Shown here in pieces: positions 55,607-64,000 of a stretch of DNA of 64,000 bases; positions within the stretch are counted from its first letter, which is position 1, and each line of letters starts with the position of its first letter. Location of the stretch: assembly GCF_001550375.1 (NCBI RefSeq), contig NZ_LRTR01000829.1:1-64000 (forward strand). The letters run 5' to 3'. The notes beneath the pieces were generated by a model that saw only the letters and a list, made by a program, of their open reading frames with translations, was not told the DNA's origin and did not search any database. This DNA is from Streptomyces europaeiscabiei. Lineage in GTDB: Bacteria; Actinomycetota; Actinomycetes; Streptomycetales; Streptomycetaceae. The position numbers were made by a program, and so were the translations under genes.

Positions 55607-56266
55607 ATGGACTTCATCTTCATGCTCACCCGCGACGACCGCACCGTCACCGACTGCCTCGAGGTCCTCGACACCATCGAGGACCTCGGCATCACCCACA
55701 TCGGATTCAAAGACATCGGTGTTGACCCCGACACCCTCTCCAAGCTCCACACCCGCATCAAAAACATGGGCGCCACCACCTACCTCGAAGTCGTCAGCAC
55801 CCACCGGGACCAGGCACTTGCCTCCGTACGGACGGCCACCGAACTCGGCGTCGACTGGCTGATGGGAGGAACCTGGATCGAGGAGACCCTCCACCTCCTG
55901 TACGGCACATCCATCGGCTACCTGCCCTTCGCCGGAGAACCCCTGGGGCACCCCACCCGCCTGGCCGGCAACGCGGACCGCATCGCCGACGACTGCCGAC
56001 GAGCCGAGGCCGCCGGCTGCGCCGGCGTCGACCTCCTCGCCTACCGCGCCACCGATGCAGACCCTCTCGACCTGGTCCGCGCCGCCCGCGCCGCCACCAC
56101 CGGCCGTCTGGTCGTCGCCGGCTCCATCACCAACAGAGACCAGATACAGGCACTCGCATCAGCCGGAGCCGACGCCTTCACCATCGGATCCGCCGCTTTC
56201 GACGGCACCCTGCAGCCCCACGCCGGCACCCTCCGCTCCCAACTAGCCCCCGTCGTGGGCCTGTAG
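55607..56266 (+). CDS. TIM-barrel protein, HisA/TrpF-like
   Basis: 219 residues starting MDFIFMLTRDDRTV. Repeating beta-alpha units end with VVAGSITNRDQIQALASAGA and FTIGSAAF, the phosphate-binding Gly loops of HisA/TrpF/ThiE-type barrels. No catalytic residue assigns a reaction. It follows PdxA2 by 43 bases with GGAAAGGAACC before the ATG, so it may act on the sugar-acid phosphate or its product. The exact role is unknown. Confidence 0.7.
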   Translation: MDFIFMLTRDDRTVTDCLEVLDTIEDLGITHIGFKDIGVDPDTLSKLHTRIKNMGATTYLEVVSTHRDQALASVRTATELGVDWLMGGTWIEETLHLLYGTSIGYLPFAGEPLGHPTRLAGNADRIADDCRRAEAAGCAGVDLLAYRATDADPLDLVRAARAATTGRLVVAGSITNRDQIQALASAGADAFTIGSAAFDGTLQPHAGTLRSQLAPVVGL

Positions 56267-56294
56267 CGAGAACCGACCCCGGAAAAACAGAAGG

Positions 56295-56338
56295 AAGCGG
56301 CCAACAGCGCCCCGTGCGTGCGGGAGTGGTTGCCGCTT
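56295..56338. terminator. Likely terminator of the kinase operon
   Basis: A hairpin of AAGCGGCCAAC pairing with GGTTGCCGCTT, with one bulge, 29 bases after the TIM-barrel stop. It separates this operon from the homoserine-dehydrogenase gene. Confidence 0.5.
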
Positions 56339-56512
56339 TGCCGTCACTGCACGGCCTCGTGAGTCGCCGGACCCAGGGTGGGCGAATCGTCATCACAACG
56401 GTGCAGATCGACATGCCGTGCGGTCGTTGCGGCATGGAGCGGGTGACAGGCCGGACAGTGAGGCTTTGAGCAGCCGCACCGTGGAGGCGGCGGACTGCGA
56501 AGGAGCGATCTC

Positions 56513-57601
56513 ATGGGCCGATACGATCTCGCCCTCATCGGCTTCGGTGGCGTCAATCGCGCGCTTGCCGAGCTCATATCCCAGAGCGGGGAGCGCCTGG
56601 CCAAGGAGCTGGGCTTCTCCCTGCGGGTGGTGGCGATCACCGATCTGCGGGCCGGTTCCCTGGTGGACACCGACGGCATCGATCTGGCGCCGCTGCTGGC
56701 CGGCGAGCCCGGGGAGCTCAACTTCGCGGGCCTGGCCGGTGGTAGTGCGGATCCGCGCAACGAGTGGGTGATCCGTGAGGTCCCGGCCGACATCGTCGTG
56801 GAGGCGACGTTCACCAATCCCACCGACGGCGAGCCTGCCCTTTCTCATGTGCGCTGGGCTTTGGAGTCGGGCAAGCATGTGTGCACCACCAACAAGGGAC
56901 CGGTCGCACTCGCCGGCCGCGCACTGAAGCAGCTGGCTGCCGAGCGTGGTGTCGGCTTCGAGTTCGAGGGCTCGGTCCTCAGCGGCACCCCCATCCTGCG
57001 CACCGCCGAGCGCATGTTCGGCGGCCTTCAGATCACCGGCGTCCAGGGTGTCATGAACGGCACCTCGAACTACATCCTGGGCCGCCTCGAAGAGGGCATC
57101 GAGCTTTCGGCGGCCATCGCCGAAGCGCAGGAGCTCGGGTACGCCGAAGCGGATCCCACCGCGGACATCGAGGGCCATGACGTCCAGCTCAAGGTCATGA
57201 TCCTGGCCAACGAGGTCCTCGGCGCCGACCTGCGCCGCGAGGACGTCTTCTGCGAGGGCATCTTGGCGATCACCCCGCACGAGGTGCGGGACGCGGCCTC
57301 GAAGGGGCTGCGCTGGAAGCTGGTCGGCTCCGCCACCCGCCATGCGGACGGCAGCGTCGATGCCCGCGTCGCTCCGCTGGCCCTGCCCGCCCAGCACCCG
57401 CTGGCCGGGATCTCCGGCCCCCTCAACGCGGTCGCCTTCCACACCGACCTCCTCGGCACCGTCACGGTCTGCGGGCCGGGCGCCGGCCGCATCGAGACCG
57501 CCTACGCCCTGCTGTCGGACATCATCGCCATCCACCAGCGGCACACGGACGACGACACCGCCCCCACGCGCCCCGTTCTGAAGGAGACTCACCGTGTCTG
57601 A
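56513..57601 (+). CDS. Homoserine-dehydrogenase-like enzyme
   Basis: 362 residues. The Rossmann motif is [10 protein letters not shown] at residues 9-18, TTNKGP is at 125-130 and [20 protein letters not shown] at 211-230 holds the proposed catalytic Lys227. It has no aspartokinase part and no C-terminal ACT domain; biosynthetic actinobacterial enzymes are longer, about 430 residues. That and the neighbours suggest a catabolic, feedback-insensitive enzyme oxidising homoserine or a related hydroxy-amino acid to aspartate semialdehyde. The start has GAAGGAGCG upstream. The end overlaps the next aldehyde dehydrogenase by eight bases. Confidence 0.85.
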   Translation: MGRYDLALIGFGGVNRALAELISQSGERLAKELGFSLRVVAITDLRAGSLVDTDGIDLAPLLAGEPGELNFAGLAGGSADPRNEWVIREVPADIVVEATFTNPTDGEPALSHVRWALESGKHVCTTNKGPVALAGRALKQLAAERGVGFEFEGSVLSGTPILRTAERMFGGLQITGVQGVMNGTSNYILGRLEEGIELSAAIAEAQELGYAEADPTADIEGHDVQLKVMILANEVLGADLRREDVFCEGILAITPHEVRDAASKGLRWKLVGSATRHADGSVDARVAPLALPAQHPLAGISGPLNAVAFHTDLLGTVTVCGPGAGRIETAYALLSDIIAIHQRHTDDDTAPTRPVLKETHRV

Positions 57602-59024
57602 CACCGCCGTGCCGCCCGGCATCGAACTCGGCACCGACACGACGCCCGTGCGCAACCCCTACACCGGCGAGGTCATCGCCTCGGTGCCCACCGTCGACGC
57701 GGGCGCCGCAGGCGGCATCCTGCAGCAGGCCAGGTGCGGGCGCCGCACCGCGGCCGCGCTGTCCCGCGCCTCCAGGGCAGCTGTCCTGGAACGCGCCGCC
57801 CGCCTGATCGAGCGGCGCGCCGAGTCCTTCGCCCAGCTGATCGTCAGCGAGGCCGGCAAGACCATCACCCAGGCCCGCAAAGAAGTCGCCCGCGCGGTCA
57901 ACACCCTGTCCCTGTCCGCGGCCGAGGCACGGCGCAACGCCGGCGAGGTCATCCCCTTCGATTCCTATGAGGGCTCGGAGAAACGGCAGGGCTGGTTCAC
58001 CCGCGAACCGCTGGGCATCATCGCCGCCATCACTCCGTTCAACGACCCCCTCAACCTGGTCGCCCACAAGCTCGGCCCAGCCATCGCCGGCGGCAACGCG
58101 GTCATCCTCAAACCGTCCGCGCTGACGCCGCTGTCCGCGCTGCGCCTGGTCGACACCCTCATCGAGGCCGGCCTGCCCGAGGAGATCGTCACCGTCGTCA
58201 ACGGCAATGCCGGCATCGGCGCCGCGATCGTGGCCGCCCCCGACGTGCGCATGGTCTCCTTCACCGGCGGATTCACCACCGGCGAGGCCATCTCCCGCAC
58301 GGCCGGCCTGAAAAAGCTCGCCATGGACCTGGGCGGCAACGCCCCGGTCATCGTCATGGACGACGCCGACCTGGACGAGGCCGTGACCTCCTGCGTCTCC
58401 GGCGCGTTCTGGGCCGCGGGCCAGAACTGCATCGGCACCCAGCGGATCCTGATCGGCCGCAAGGTCTACGAGCGCTTCCGCGACGCCTTCGTCGCCCGTA
58501 CCGCGCTGCTGCGCGTCGGCGACCCGCTCGACGAGCGCACCGACGTCGGCCCCATGATCACCCAGGAGGCCGCGGCCGCCACCCGGGCCAAGGTCGACAC
58601 GGCTGTGGCCGAGGGCGCGGTGCTGCTGTGCGGCAACGACGCCAACGGCTCCCTGTACGCGCCGACCGTCCTGGAAGACGTCCCGACGACCTGCTCGATC
58701 TGGCAGGAGGAGGTGTTCGCCCCGGTCGTCGCGCTGCAGCCGTTCACGTCCTTCGAGGATGCCATCGAGCAGGCCAACGCCATCGACTACAGCCTCCACG
58801 CGGCCCTCTTCACCTCGCGCCTGGACCACGCCCTGAACGCGGCCCGGCTGCTGGAAGCCGGCGGAGTCATGATCAACGACTCGTCCGACTACCGCTTCGA
58901 CGCCATGCCGTTCGGCGGATTCAAGTACGGCAGCATGGGCCGCGAGGGCGTGCGCTTCGCCTTCGAGGAGATGACCCAGCCCAAAGTCGTCTGCATCAAC
59001 CACCTCACTGACGTGGTCCAATGA
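57594..59024 (+). CDS. Aldehyde dehydrogenase 2
   Basis: 476 residues from a GTG coupled to the homoserine-dehydrogenase-like gene. [15 protein letters not shown] lines the cofactor site and the nucleophile is Cys279 in GQNCIGT. The residue at the usual general-base position is Asp245 (MDLGGNAP) rather than Glu, a change seen in some branches of the family. [16 protein letters not shown] closes the protein. The pairing suggests it oxidises the semialdehyde made by its partner, aspartate semialdehyde being the simplest guess, to aspartate for the aspartase upstream. This is inference. Confidence 0.87.
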   Translation: MSDTAVPPGIELGTDTTPVRNPYTGEVIASVPTVDAGAAGGILQQARCGRRTAAALSRASRAAVLERAARLIERRAESFAQLIVSEAGKTITQARKEVARAVNTLSLSAAEARRNAGEVIPFDSYEGSEKRQGWFTREPLGIIAAITPFNDPLNLVAHKLGPAIAGGNAVILKPSALTPLSALRLVDTLIEAGLPEEIVTVVNGNAGIGAAIVAAPDVRMVSFTGGFTTGEAISRTAGLKKLAMDLGGNAPVIVMDDADLDEAVTSCVSGAFWAAGQNCIGTQRILIGRKVYERFRDAFVARTALLRVGDPLDERTDVGPMITQEAAAATRAKVDTAVAEGAVLLCGNDANGSLYAPTVLEDVPTTCSIWQEEVFAPVVALQPFTSFEDAIEQANAIDYSLHAALFTSRLDHALNAARLLEAGGVMINDSSDYRFDAMPFGGFKYGSMGREGVRFAFEEMTQPKVVCINHLTDVVQ

Positions 59025-59061
59025 CCCGAGCGCGAGTGGCGAGACACTGAAGATCCGTCCT

Positions 59062-59096
59062 GCAGCGCAGTGGCCGGGAGCAGGCCACCGCGCTGC
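59062..59096. terminator. Bidirectional terminator
   Basis: A 14-base stem, GCAGCGCAGTGGCC with GGCCACCGCGCTGC, one mismatch, seven-base loop, fills the gap between convergent aldehyde dehydrogenase 2 and the Lrp/AsnC gene. Confidence 0.75.
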
Positions 59097-59558
59097 TCAC
59101 CCCGCCGCCACAGAACTCCGCTCTCCTCGCGGCCGGTTGACAACCCTGGACAAGGTGAGCGCCGTGACCGTGTCCCGTACGCCGGGCATCTCGGCGATGT
59201 CCTCCCAGATGTTCCGTATGCGTTCCAGCGAGGCCGCCTCCAGGCGCACCATGATGTCGAAGTCGCCGCTGAGGATTTCACAGATGGCGACCTCCGGAAT
59301 GCGTTTGAGCGCGGCCAGGACATCGCCGCCACGCATACGGTCCTGGCGGTAAACCAGTACGAGCGCCGACACCACGTCGCTGGTGTCACCGCCAGCTCGG
59401 ACGATGGTGTAACCGGCGACGTGCCCCTCGCGCTCAAGCCGTTCGATGCGCTGGCGCACCGCGTTGCGGGACAACAGCACTTTGCTCGCCAGTTCGGAAT
59501 GCGAGATGCGGCCGTTGCGGGTCAGCTCGGTGATGATCTTTTCGTCGATGGCATCCAC
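59097..59558 (-). CDS. Lrp/AsnC-family regulator
   Basis: 153 residues: helix-turn-helix at 3-55 (DAIDEKIITELTRNGRISHS then ELASKVLLSRNAVRQRI) and a RAM/ligand domain from about 70 (VSALVLVYRQDRM, SGDFDIMVRLEA). Members sense amino acids. It faces the homoserine/aldehyde dehydrogenase operon and is a good candidate for its regulator, like the AsnC-type regulators of ectoine catabolic clusters. Confidence 0.9.
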   Translation of the reverse strand: MDAIDEKIITELTRNGRISHSELASKVLLSRNAVRQRIERLEREGHVAGYTIVRAGGDTSDVVSALVLVYRQDRMRGGDVLAALKRIPEVAICEILSGDFDIMVRLEAASLERIRNIWEDIAEMPGVRDTVTALTLSRVVNRPRGERSSVAAG

Positions 59559-59703
59559 AGCGGACCGTCTCCTTCGCGAATCGGGCGAGGTTGCATTTCC
59601 CAGGGCATGCGGCGCGGTGGCGACACCCGCTCAAACCTGCCTTCGAGGCCTCACCTCACATCGGCAGGATCCCTCTGAGAGCTGAATGCCGAAGAGTGGA
59701 ATG

Positions 59704-59726
59704 ATATGCCAGGATGTGGCACATAT
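59704..59726. promoter_or_regulatory. Inverted repeat upstream of Lrp/AsnC
   Basis: ATATGCCA and TGGCACATAT flank a short centre, in AT-rich sequence unusual for this window, about 145 bases before the regulator start. It also precedes the broken phosphatase gene. It is a possible Lrp-type site. Confidence 0.4.
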
Positions 59727-59754
59727 AATGGCGGTGACCTGGAGGGCAGTCAAG

Positions 59755-60640
59755 GGTCTCGGGCGCCGAGCGCCGAGGCGCTGGCCGGCGAGATCGCCGA
59801 CAGCGACCCCCACCTCTGGGTCTGCAGGAAGCCGTACTCTGGCGCAGCCAGACCCCGGCCGGACCGGGCAGCGCCACCCACATCGAGTACGACTTCCTGC
59901 AGATCCTCCTCGACAAGCTCTCCGCCCAGAGCAAGCACTATGCGGCCGTGGCCACCGTAGGACTCAGCGACTTCGAGGCACCGCGGTCCACGCCTGCCGG
60001 CCTGCAGGACATCCGCCTCACCGACCGCAACGTACTCTTGGCCCGCACCGACCTGCCCGCGCGGGTCTTCTCCGTGGCCAACCCGAAGTGGGCGCAGTTC
60101 CAGAACCACGTCCCCATCTGCAGCCCGGTGCTGGGCTGCCCGCCCAATGACCCCCTCCGGTTCCTGAGCGGCTGGGTCGCTGCCGATGCCACCCTGCGCG
60201 GGCACACCACTCGGGTGGTCAGCACCCATCTGGATCCCCTCTCCCGCACTGTCCAGGAGGCGCAGGCCGACGAACTGCTCGACGGCCCGCTGGACACCGG
60301 ACTTCCCACCGTCCTCCTCGGCGACCTCAACTCGGCCGCCGGTGGAGTCGGCGCAACACCGGGTACCGCCACCCAGACTTACAGCCACCTGCTGGCTGCC
60401 GGCTTCACCGACGCCTGGACCGCAACCCGCGGCCGCAACCCCGGCTTCACCTGCTGCCAGACTCCCGACCTGCGCAACCCCACCTCCAGCCTCAGCCAGC
60501 GCATTGACTACGTGCTCCTCCGCGGCAGCGTCAACGCGCTGACGGTCACCCTGGTGGGCCACACACAGGCAGACCGCACCCCGTCAGGCCTGTGGCCCTC
60601 CGACCACGCCGGCGTCCGGAGCGTGCTCCAACTACGCTGA
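59755..60640 (+). pseudogene. Endonuclease/exonuclease/phosphatase-family remnant
   Basis: A first frame reads AEALAGEIADSDPHL, then near 59815 the frame changes to GLQEAVLWRSQTPA and continues ATHIEYDFLQILLDKLSAQS to a TGA at 60638-60640. Landmarks of the family are the Glu of LQEA, STHLDPLS, VLLGDLNS and the final SDHAGVRSVL with the catalytic His. The N-terminal strand and any signal peptide are missing, so the gene is 5'-truncated and frameshifted. The intact ancestor was probably a secreted phosphodiesterase or nuclease. Confidence 0.75.
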
Positions 60641-60705
60641 GTGACGGCCGCGCAGGCCTTGAGCTCGCGGCGCGAGCCCAGAAGTCCACCGGCATCACGG
60701 CATGA

Positions 60706-60739
60706 CGAAGGGCTCCACCGTCAGTGGTGGAGCCCTTCG
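60706..60739. terminator. Strong hairpin downstream of the broken phosphatase gene
   Basis: A perfect 14-bp stem (CGAAGGGCTCCACC and complement) with a six-base loop, followed by TTCG. It lies 66 bases after the stop. Confidence 0.7.
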
Positions 60740-60839
60740 TTCGCCCGAGTGGGGTTTCGAACTCGTGGCTGCCCTCACCACGCTCCCCGAAGGAGCGCCC
60801 CGTCGAGAGGGGACCTCGGCCTGGGGAATTACGGGACGC

Positions 60840-61160
60840 TCAAGGCCTCGGTCGTGAGGAAATCCGTGAACGCTCGCACACCAGTCGCAGCACTGGCGTG
60901 CTGTCGCCGGTGGCGTCGCCGTGCAGCATCAGGTGGCCGAGTTCGTGTGCCGCGGTGAAGCGATGGCGGTAGACGTCGTTGGCCCGGTTACGGGTGAGGA
61001 CCACCAACGGGCGCGCCGAACGCGCGGAGAACGCATCGACCGTCGCGGCGGAATCATCGGCTTCCGCCGGCAGTACCACCACGATGCCGTGCGCTTCCAT
61101 GCGCCGGACGAGATGGGTGACCGGGCCGTCATCCCGACGAACGCGGCTACGCCATGGCCC
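60840..61160 (-). pseudogene. ImmA/IrrE metallopeptidase remnant
   Basis: The frame reads DDGPVTHLVRRMEAHGIVVV and later FTAAHELGHLMLHGDA, with the zinc-binding HELGH motif of ImmA/IrrE peptidases. The usual N-terminal helix-turn-helix and the C-terminal helices with the third ligand are missing, and the frame ends soon after the motif. Such genes belong to mobile-element control. This copy is too short to work. Confidence 0.6.
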
Positions 61161-61248
61161 ACCTGAACGACGAACGCCGTGCTACTGACTGAGGGGGTGT
61201 TGGTTCAGGCGCCGGACTTCGGCTCGTGGGGGCTCCACGGCGGGCCGG

Positions 61249-61554
61249 CTACTCGCGCCGTGCGAGGTCCTCGAGGGTGGGCTGGTATCGGGTCACGTAC
61301 GGGTGGCCGCTGTAGTCGACGGTGACCGTGTGCCGCAGCACGTCGTCGTCGGCGTCGTAGAAGACGCGCTCGATCTCCAGACAGGCCCGCTCGGTGGAGA
61401 TGCCGAAGTCCTGCGCCTCCTGGTCGTTCACCTGCCGTGCCTGCGTGCCGGTGACCACCCGCACCGTACCGAAAGGCGCATTCGGCGGCGGCTCGACGGT
61501 GCCGCCCAGCCGTCCCCGCTCCTCCCCGCCCTGCATCTCGCCTCGTTCCGCCAT
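61249..61554 (-). CDS. Small UTRA-like protein
   Basis: The ATG at 61554 gives 101 codons. GTVRVVTGTQARQVNDQEAQ, GISTERACLEIERVFYDADD and VTVDYSGHPYVTRYQP resemble the last part of GntR-type UTRA ligand domains. No DNA-binding domain is attached, so it is either a remnant or an unrelated small protein. Confidence 0.4.
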   Translation of the reverse strand: MAERGEMQGGEERGRLGGTVEPPPNAPFGTVRVVTGTQARQVNDQEAQDFGISTERACLEIERVFYDADDDVLRHTVTVDYSGHPYVTRYQPTLEDLARRE

Positions 61555-62077
61555 GGCTGACACCGTACCGAGCGCGACCGTGGCAGTGACGGCTGTGATC
61601 AGCTGTTCTCCTGCTGGGCCTTGACGTGCGCCAGTCGGTAGGAGTCGGTGCCGGTCTCGATGATGTTGCATGGAGCGGCCCCGGCCTGGACGTATGTTCC
61701 CGGGCCTGGCCCCGCCCGCACCAGAGTTCATGGGGTGCAGGGATGGGCGGATGTTCGTTCCCGATCGGTCAGGATCGGGGGGCTCGCCTGGGTCGAGGGG
61801 TCCAGCCGTGGCACCAGCAGTCGCAGCGCAGCGTCATCAGCGGTGCCTCCCACGAGGGCGCGCCCTCCCGCCGGATCACGCCGGGGCCAGAGCAGGTGCA
61901 TGCCGTGCTCGCACTCCGGGGCCTTCTCCGCCGCCGTCACGGCTGGTCCGCCAGCGGGGCGAGATTGTGCGCTATGAGCCTCCGTCAACTTGAATTCGCA
62001 GGTCAAAGGGCTGGTGTGACCGGTTCTCGGGGTGCTCACGCTGGTCGTCGGCGGCTGTCTGCGGAGCAGATCGTCTG
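61555..62077. other. Decayed stretch without an intact gene
   Basis: It holds the IstB-like tail at 61599-61675 and, on the minus strand at 61728-62039, a 103-codon frame (MSTPRTGHTSPLTCEFKLTE...) with no recognised domain. No other feature is supported. Confidence 0.35.
61599..61675 (-). pseudogene. IstB-like ATPase tail scrap
   Basis: The minus strand reads NIIETGTDSYRLAHVKAQQE followed by a TGA at 61599-61601, with no body upstream. It is close to the tail at 8027-8100 (and its mirror), pointing to related elements at both sites. The family name is tentative. Confidence 0.35.
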
Positions 62078-62911
62078 TCAGCGGTTGACTTCGAGGTTCG
62101 TCAGAACGAGCAAGGCGCGCAGGAGGCGTGTCGCATGGGCGGGGTCGGTGCGGAGCTTGGTGAGGGTCCGCCAGTTCTTGAGGTGGGCGAAGCCGTGCTC
62201 GACGGGTGCACGTCCGACGGCGAGGACGCGGTTGGCGGTCTTCTGGCCGGGTGTGAGCTTGTGGGTGCGGCTGGCGTGGAAGCCGGTGATGATCACGGGG
62301 TCGCGTGCGTCGTTGTCCAGGCCGCGGAAGCCGAGGTCCGCCAGCGCTCCGAGGCCGGCGGCGCGCAGGTGGGCCAGGATGTGGTCGTGGCGGGCGGCGG
62401 TGATGTCGTGAGTGCGGCCGGGCCGGGCGGCGGATATCCAGATCAGGCGGCCCTTCTCGTCTGTCAGGGCGAGGAAGTGCAGGCCGTGATGGTGGTTTTT
62501 ACCGGAGTAGTTCCGCCTGTTGGCTTTGCCGGTGCGGCGCTGGGTGGAGATGAGGGTGCCGTCGATGAGGACCACCTCTTCGCCTTGCTTGGCGACCTTC
62601 CTCAGGGCACGGTCCAGACGCGGTGCCTGGGCGGCGAGCAGCCTGATCAGCTCGTCCCGCCAGCGGCGGACGGTGGACTCGGACACGTCGTTGCCGCCAG
62701 CCATGTCGGCCAGGCGCTGGTCGTGTCGCAGTACGGCCAGGACGATCACCGCGATCTTCCCCGGCTGCAGGATCCGCCATCGGGACCGAATCGCCTTCAG
62801 ATGGCGCCTGAGCAGATCGGCGAGATGGTTGACGGTACGCGTGGACAGCGGCAGACGGCACTGGTAGACAACCGGGCAGGTGTCCTCGGCGCGCTCTTTG
62901 GTATTCGTCAC
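62078..62911 (-). CDS. IS5-family (IS112-like) transposase
   Basis: About 277 codons from a GTG at 62911; an ATG at 62971 would add 20 unlikely residues. The N-terminal helix-turn-helix (LPLSTRTVNHLADLLRRHLK) is followed by the DDE catalytic core: Asp117 in LIDGTL, Asp192 in LADLGFRG, Glu238 in PVEHGFAHLKNW. The frame is uninterrupted, so the element could be active, but I could not define its terminal repeats. It sits between the decayed region and the DUF1963-like gene. Confidence 0.85.
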   Translation of the reverse strand: MTNTKERAEDTCPVVYQCRLPLSTRTVNHLADLLRRHLKAIRSRWRILQPGKIAVIVLAVLRHDQRLADMAGGNDVSESTVRRWRDELIRLLAAQAPRLDRALRKVAKQGEEVVLIDGTLISTQRRTGKANRRNYSGKNHHHGLHFLALTDEKGRLIWISAARPGRTHDITAARHDHILAHLRAAGLGALADLGFRGLDNDARDPVIITGFHASRTHKLTPGQKTANRVLAVGRAPVEHGFAHLKNWRTLTKLRTDPAHATRLLRALLVLTNLEVNR

Positions 62912-62977
62912 ACAATTCCAACGGCCGCCGGAGGCGCCGCGGTTACGCTTGCCGCGCTTCCCCAGGGGCACGACAAG

Positions 62978-64000
62978 CTACTGGATGCTCCAGCGGTGCG
63001 GATGCCCGGGCTCGTTGGGACAGGCGAATACGTTGAGCTCACCCCAGCGGCCCACAGTGATCTCCGTGGGCGTGGCGCAGCGGTGAGTGGGCTGGTTCTG
63101 GTCCTCCAGCGGTTTCCAGCTGCCGCTGCCGCCGTCCCATTCCGAGCTGTCGATGGTCAGCAGCAGGTGCATCGGTGCCGTGCAGGTCAGACAATCCATG
63201 GGATACGGGTCGGTCGAGTGCCAGGAAGCGAAGCCGCCCACGTGCCAGCCGGGCGGGATGGACAGGTCGTACTGGTAGCCGAGCAGCTCTGTCGTGCTTT
63301 CGTCCGCCGACTGTTCGGCTTCCTCGTCAAGGGCTTCCTCCCAGGCGTCGATCCGGGCGCACAGTTCTTCCGGCAGAAGGCCGGCAAACGGGTAGGTGAC
63401 CACCTGCTCCGGGTGCAGCACACAGGGCTCGGGCACGAAGCCGTCGGACCCGACGACCAGCGGCTGCGGCGGCGCGGTCAGCACCTCGCCGACCTCCCAC
63501 GACCGCCGCCAGCGCAGGTGCAGCTCCAGGTCATACCGGCCCGGGCCGTGCGCGTTGAAGGGGCACCAGAACACTTGAAGTAGATCGCAGTCGCCCGGCC
63601 CAGCCGGCAGGTCGGGTACATCCCGCCTGTACAGCTGCGCGAGGCCGATCATCGGCAGCGGGTCGATCTCGGATGCCCCGGGGATCCGGTGCTCCTGGTG
63701 CAGCTCGCCCAGGAGCTCCCGTTCCTCGTCCGTCGGGCCGGGAGCCTGCTCGCGGGCCCACGCGGAAGCCAGAACCTGCCGATAGCGGTGGATGTCGGCC
63801 GGGCGTCGACCACGCCCACGGCTGTGGGCCTCGCCGCACACCGGCCACGGCTCGTCCGCCGGCCACAGCATAGGACCGCCCACGGAACTGGCCGAATGGT
63901 CTGGTCTGCCCGGCCGCGGATGGAGCCGAGTTGTCGTCCCCCGGAAGGCCGCCAGTTCCGGGAAGAGCGCCTCGACATCGAGAGGGCGCGGGGGCGTGGT
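62978..64000 (-). CDS. DUF1963-like protein, cut by right edge
   Basis: The frame is open from the window edge (DVEALFPELAAFRGTTTRLH) to the TGA at 62978-62980, at least 340 codons. SSVGGPMLWPADEPWPVC near its start, a middle LLQVFWCPF segment and a C-terminal CPNEPGHPHRW are typical of DUF1963/YwqG-like proteins. CGE and CLTC cysteines may bind a metal. An internal ATG at 63883 is not the true start because similarity runs upstream. The role is unknown. Confidence 0.75.
   Translation of the reverse strand, partial: TTPPRPLDVEALFPELAAFRGTTTRLHPRPGRPDHSASSVGGPMLWPADEPWPVCGEAHSRGRGRRPADIHRYRQVLASAWAREQAPGPTDEERELLGELHQEHRIPGASEIDPLPMIGLAQLYRRDVPDLPAGPGDCDLLQVFWCPFNAHGPGRYDLELHLRWRRSWEVGEVLTAPPQPLVVGSDGFVPEPCVLHPEQVVTYPFAGLLPEELCARIDAWEEALDEEAEQSADESTTELLGYQYDLSIPPGWHVGGFASWHSTDPYPMDCLTCTAPMHLLLTIDSSEWDGGSGSWKPLEDQNQPTHRCATPTEITVGRWGELNVFACPNEPGHPHRWSIQ

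Noticed and set aside
60744-60775. A GGGTTTCGAACTCG stretch resembling a tRNA T-loop
   Set aside because: The neighbouring bases cannot form the T stem or an acceptor stem, and no anticodon arm exists on either strand.
1-64000. CRISPR arrays, rRNA genes and polyketide or peptide synthetase genes
   Set aside because: No short regularly spaced direct repeats, rRNA-like sequence or modular synthase motifs were seen.

Overview
The window is high-GC actinobacterial DNA, most likely from a Streptomyces or a close relative. The evidence is the strong G/C bias at third codon positions, GTG starts, ATGA and GTGA gene overlaps, a Tat-exported lipoprotein, and insertion-sequence and regulator families typical of that genus. 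No rRNA or tRNA gene and no CRISPR array was seen.

Positions 1-37002 form one giant inverted repeat. Base x on one strand equals base 37003-x on the other, with no spacer at the axis between 18501 and 18502. Every gene in the left arm therefore has a mirror copy in the right arm. From the axis outwards each arm carries: a broken TIR/zinc-ribbon gene overlapping a broken YrhB-like gene; a giant 1523-codon gene of unknown function; a 432-codon unknown gene; a ribbon-helix-helix/MazF toxin-antitoxin pair; a decayed IS4-family element next to an integrase stub; a GNAT acetyltransferase; two small unknown genes; an IS256 scrap; an alpha/beta hydrolase; a frameshifted DUF3102-like gene; an IS630 remnant; a membrane protein; and an IclR regulator. 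The pattern of IS scraps and broken genes resembles the terminal region of a linear Streptomyces replicon. The palindrome may be a real fold-back or sister fusion, or an assembly fold-back at a replicon end; sequence alone cannot decide. The left end of the repeat lies at or beyond position 1.

Positions 37003-59096 are non-repeated and gene-dense, with almost no damage. They form a catabolic island: two tandem IclR regulators with duplicated upstream sites; two tandem sarcosine-oxidase-like flavoenzymes; two AstE/AspA-type zinc deacylases; a complete polyamine-type ABC importer; two aldehyde dehydrogenases; an aldo/keto reductase; a type II haloacid-dehalogenase-like hydrolase; aspartase; an SDR; a LysR regulator; a four-carbon acid-sugar kinase with a PdxA2-like dehydrogenase and a TIM-barrel protein; a homoserine-dehydrogenase-like enzyme; and an Lrp/AsnC regulator. 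The inferred logic is import of an N-substituted amino-acid-like compound, deacylation and N-dealkylation, then funnelling of C4 units to fumarate (homoserine, aspartate semialdehyde, aspartate, fumarate) and of C4 sugar acids to dihydroxyacetone phosphate. The substrate is not known.

Positions 59559-64000 return to decayed accessory DNA: a broken endonuclease/exonuclease/phosphatase gene, an ImmA/IrrE remnant, a UTRA-like small ORF, an IstB-like tail, an IS5-type transposase and a DUF1963-like gene that runs off the right edge.
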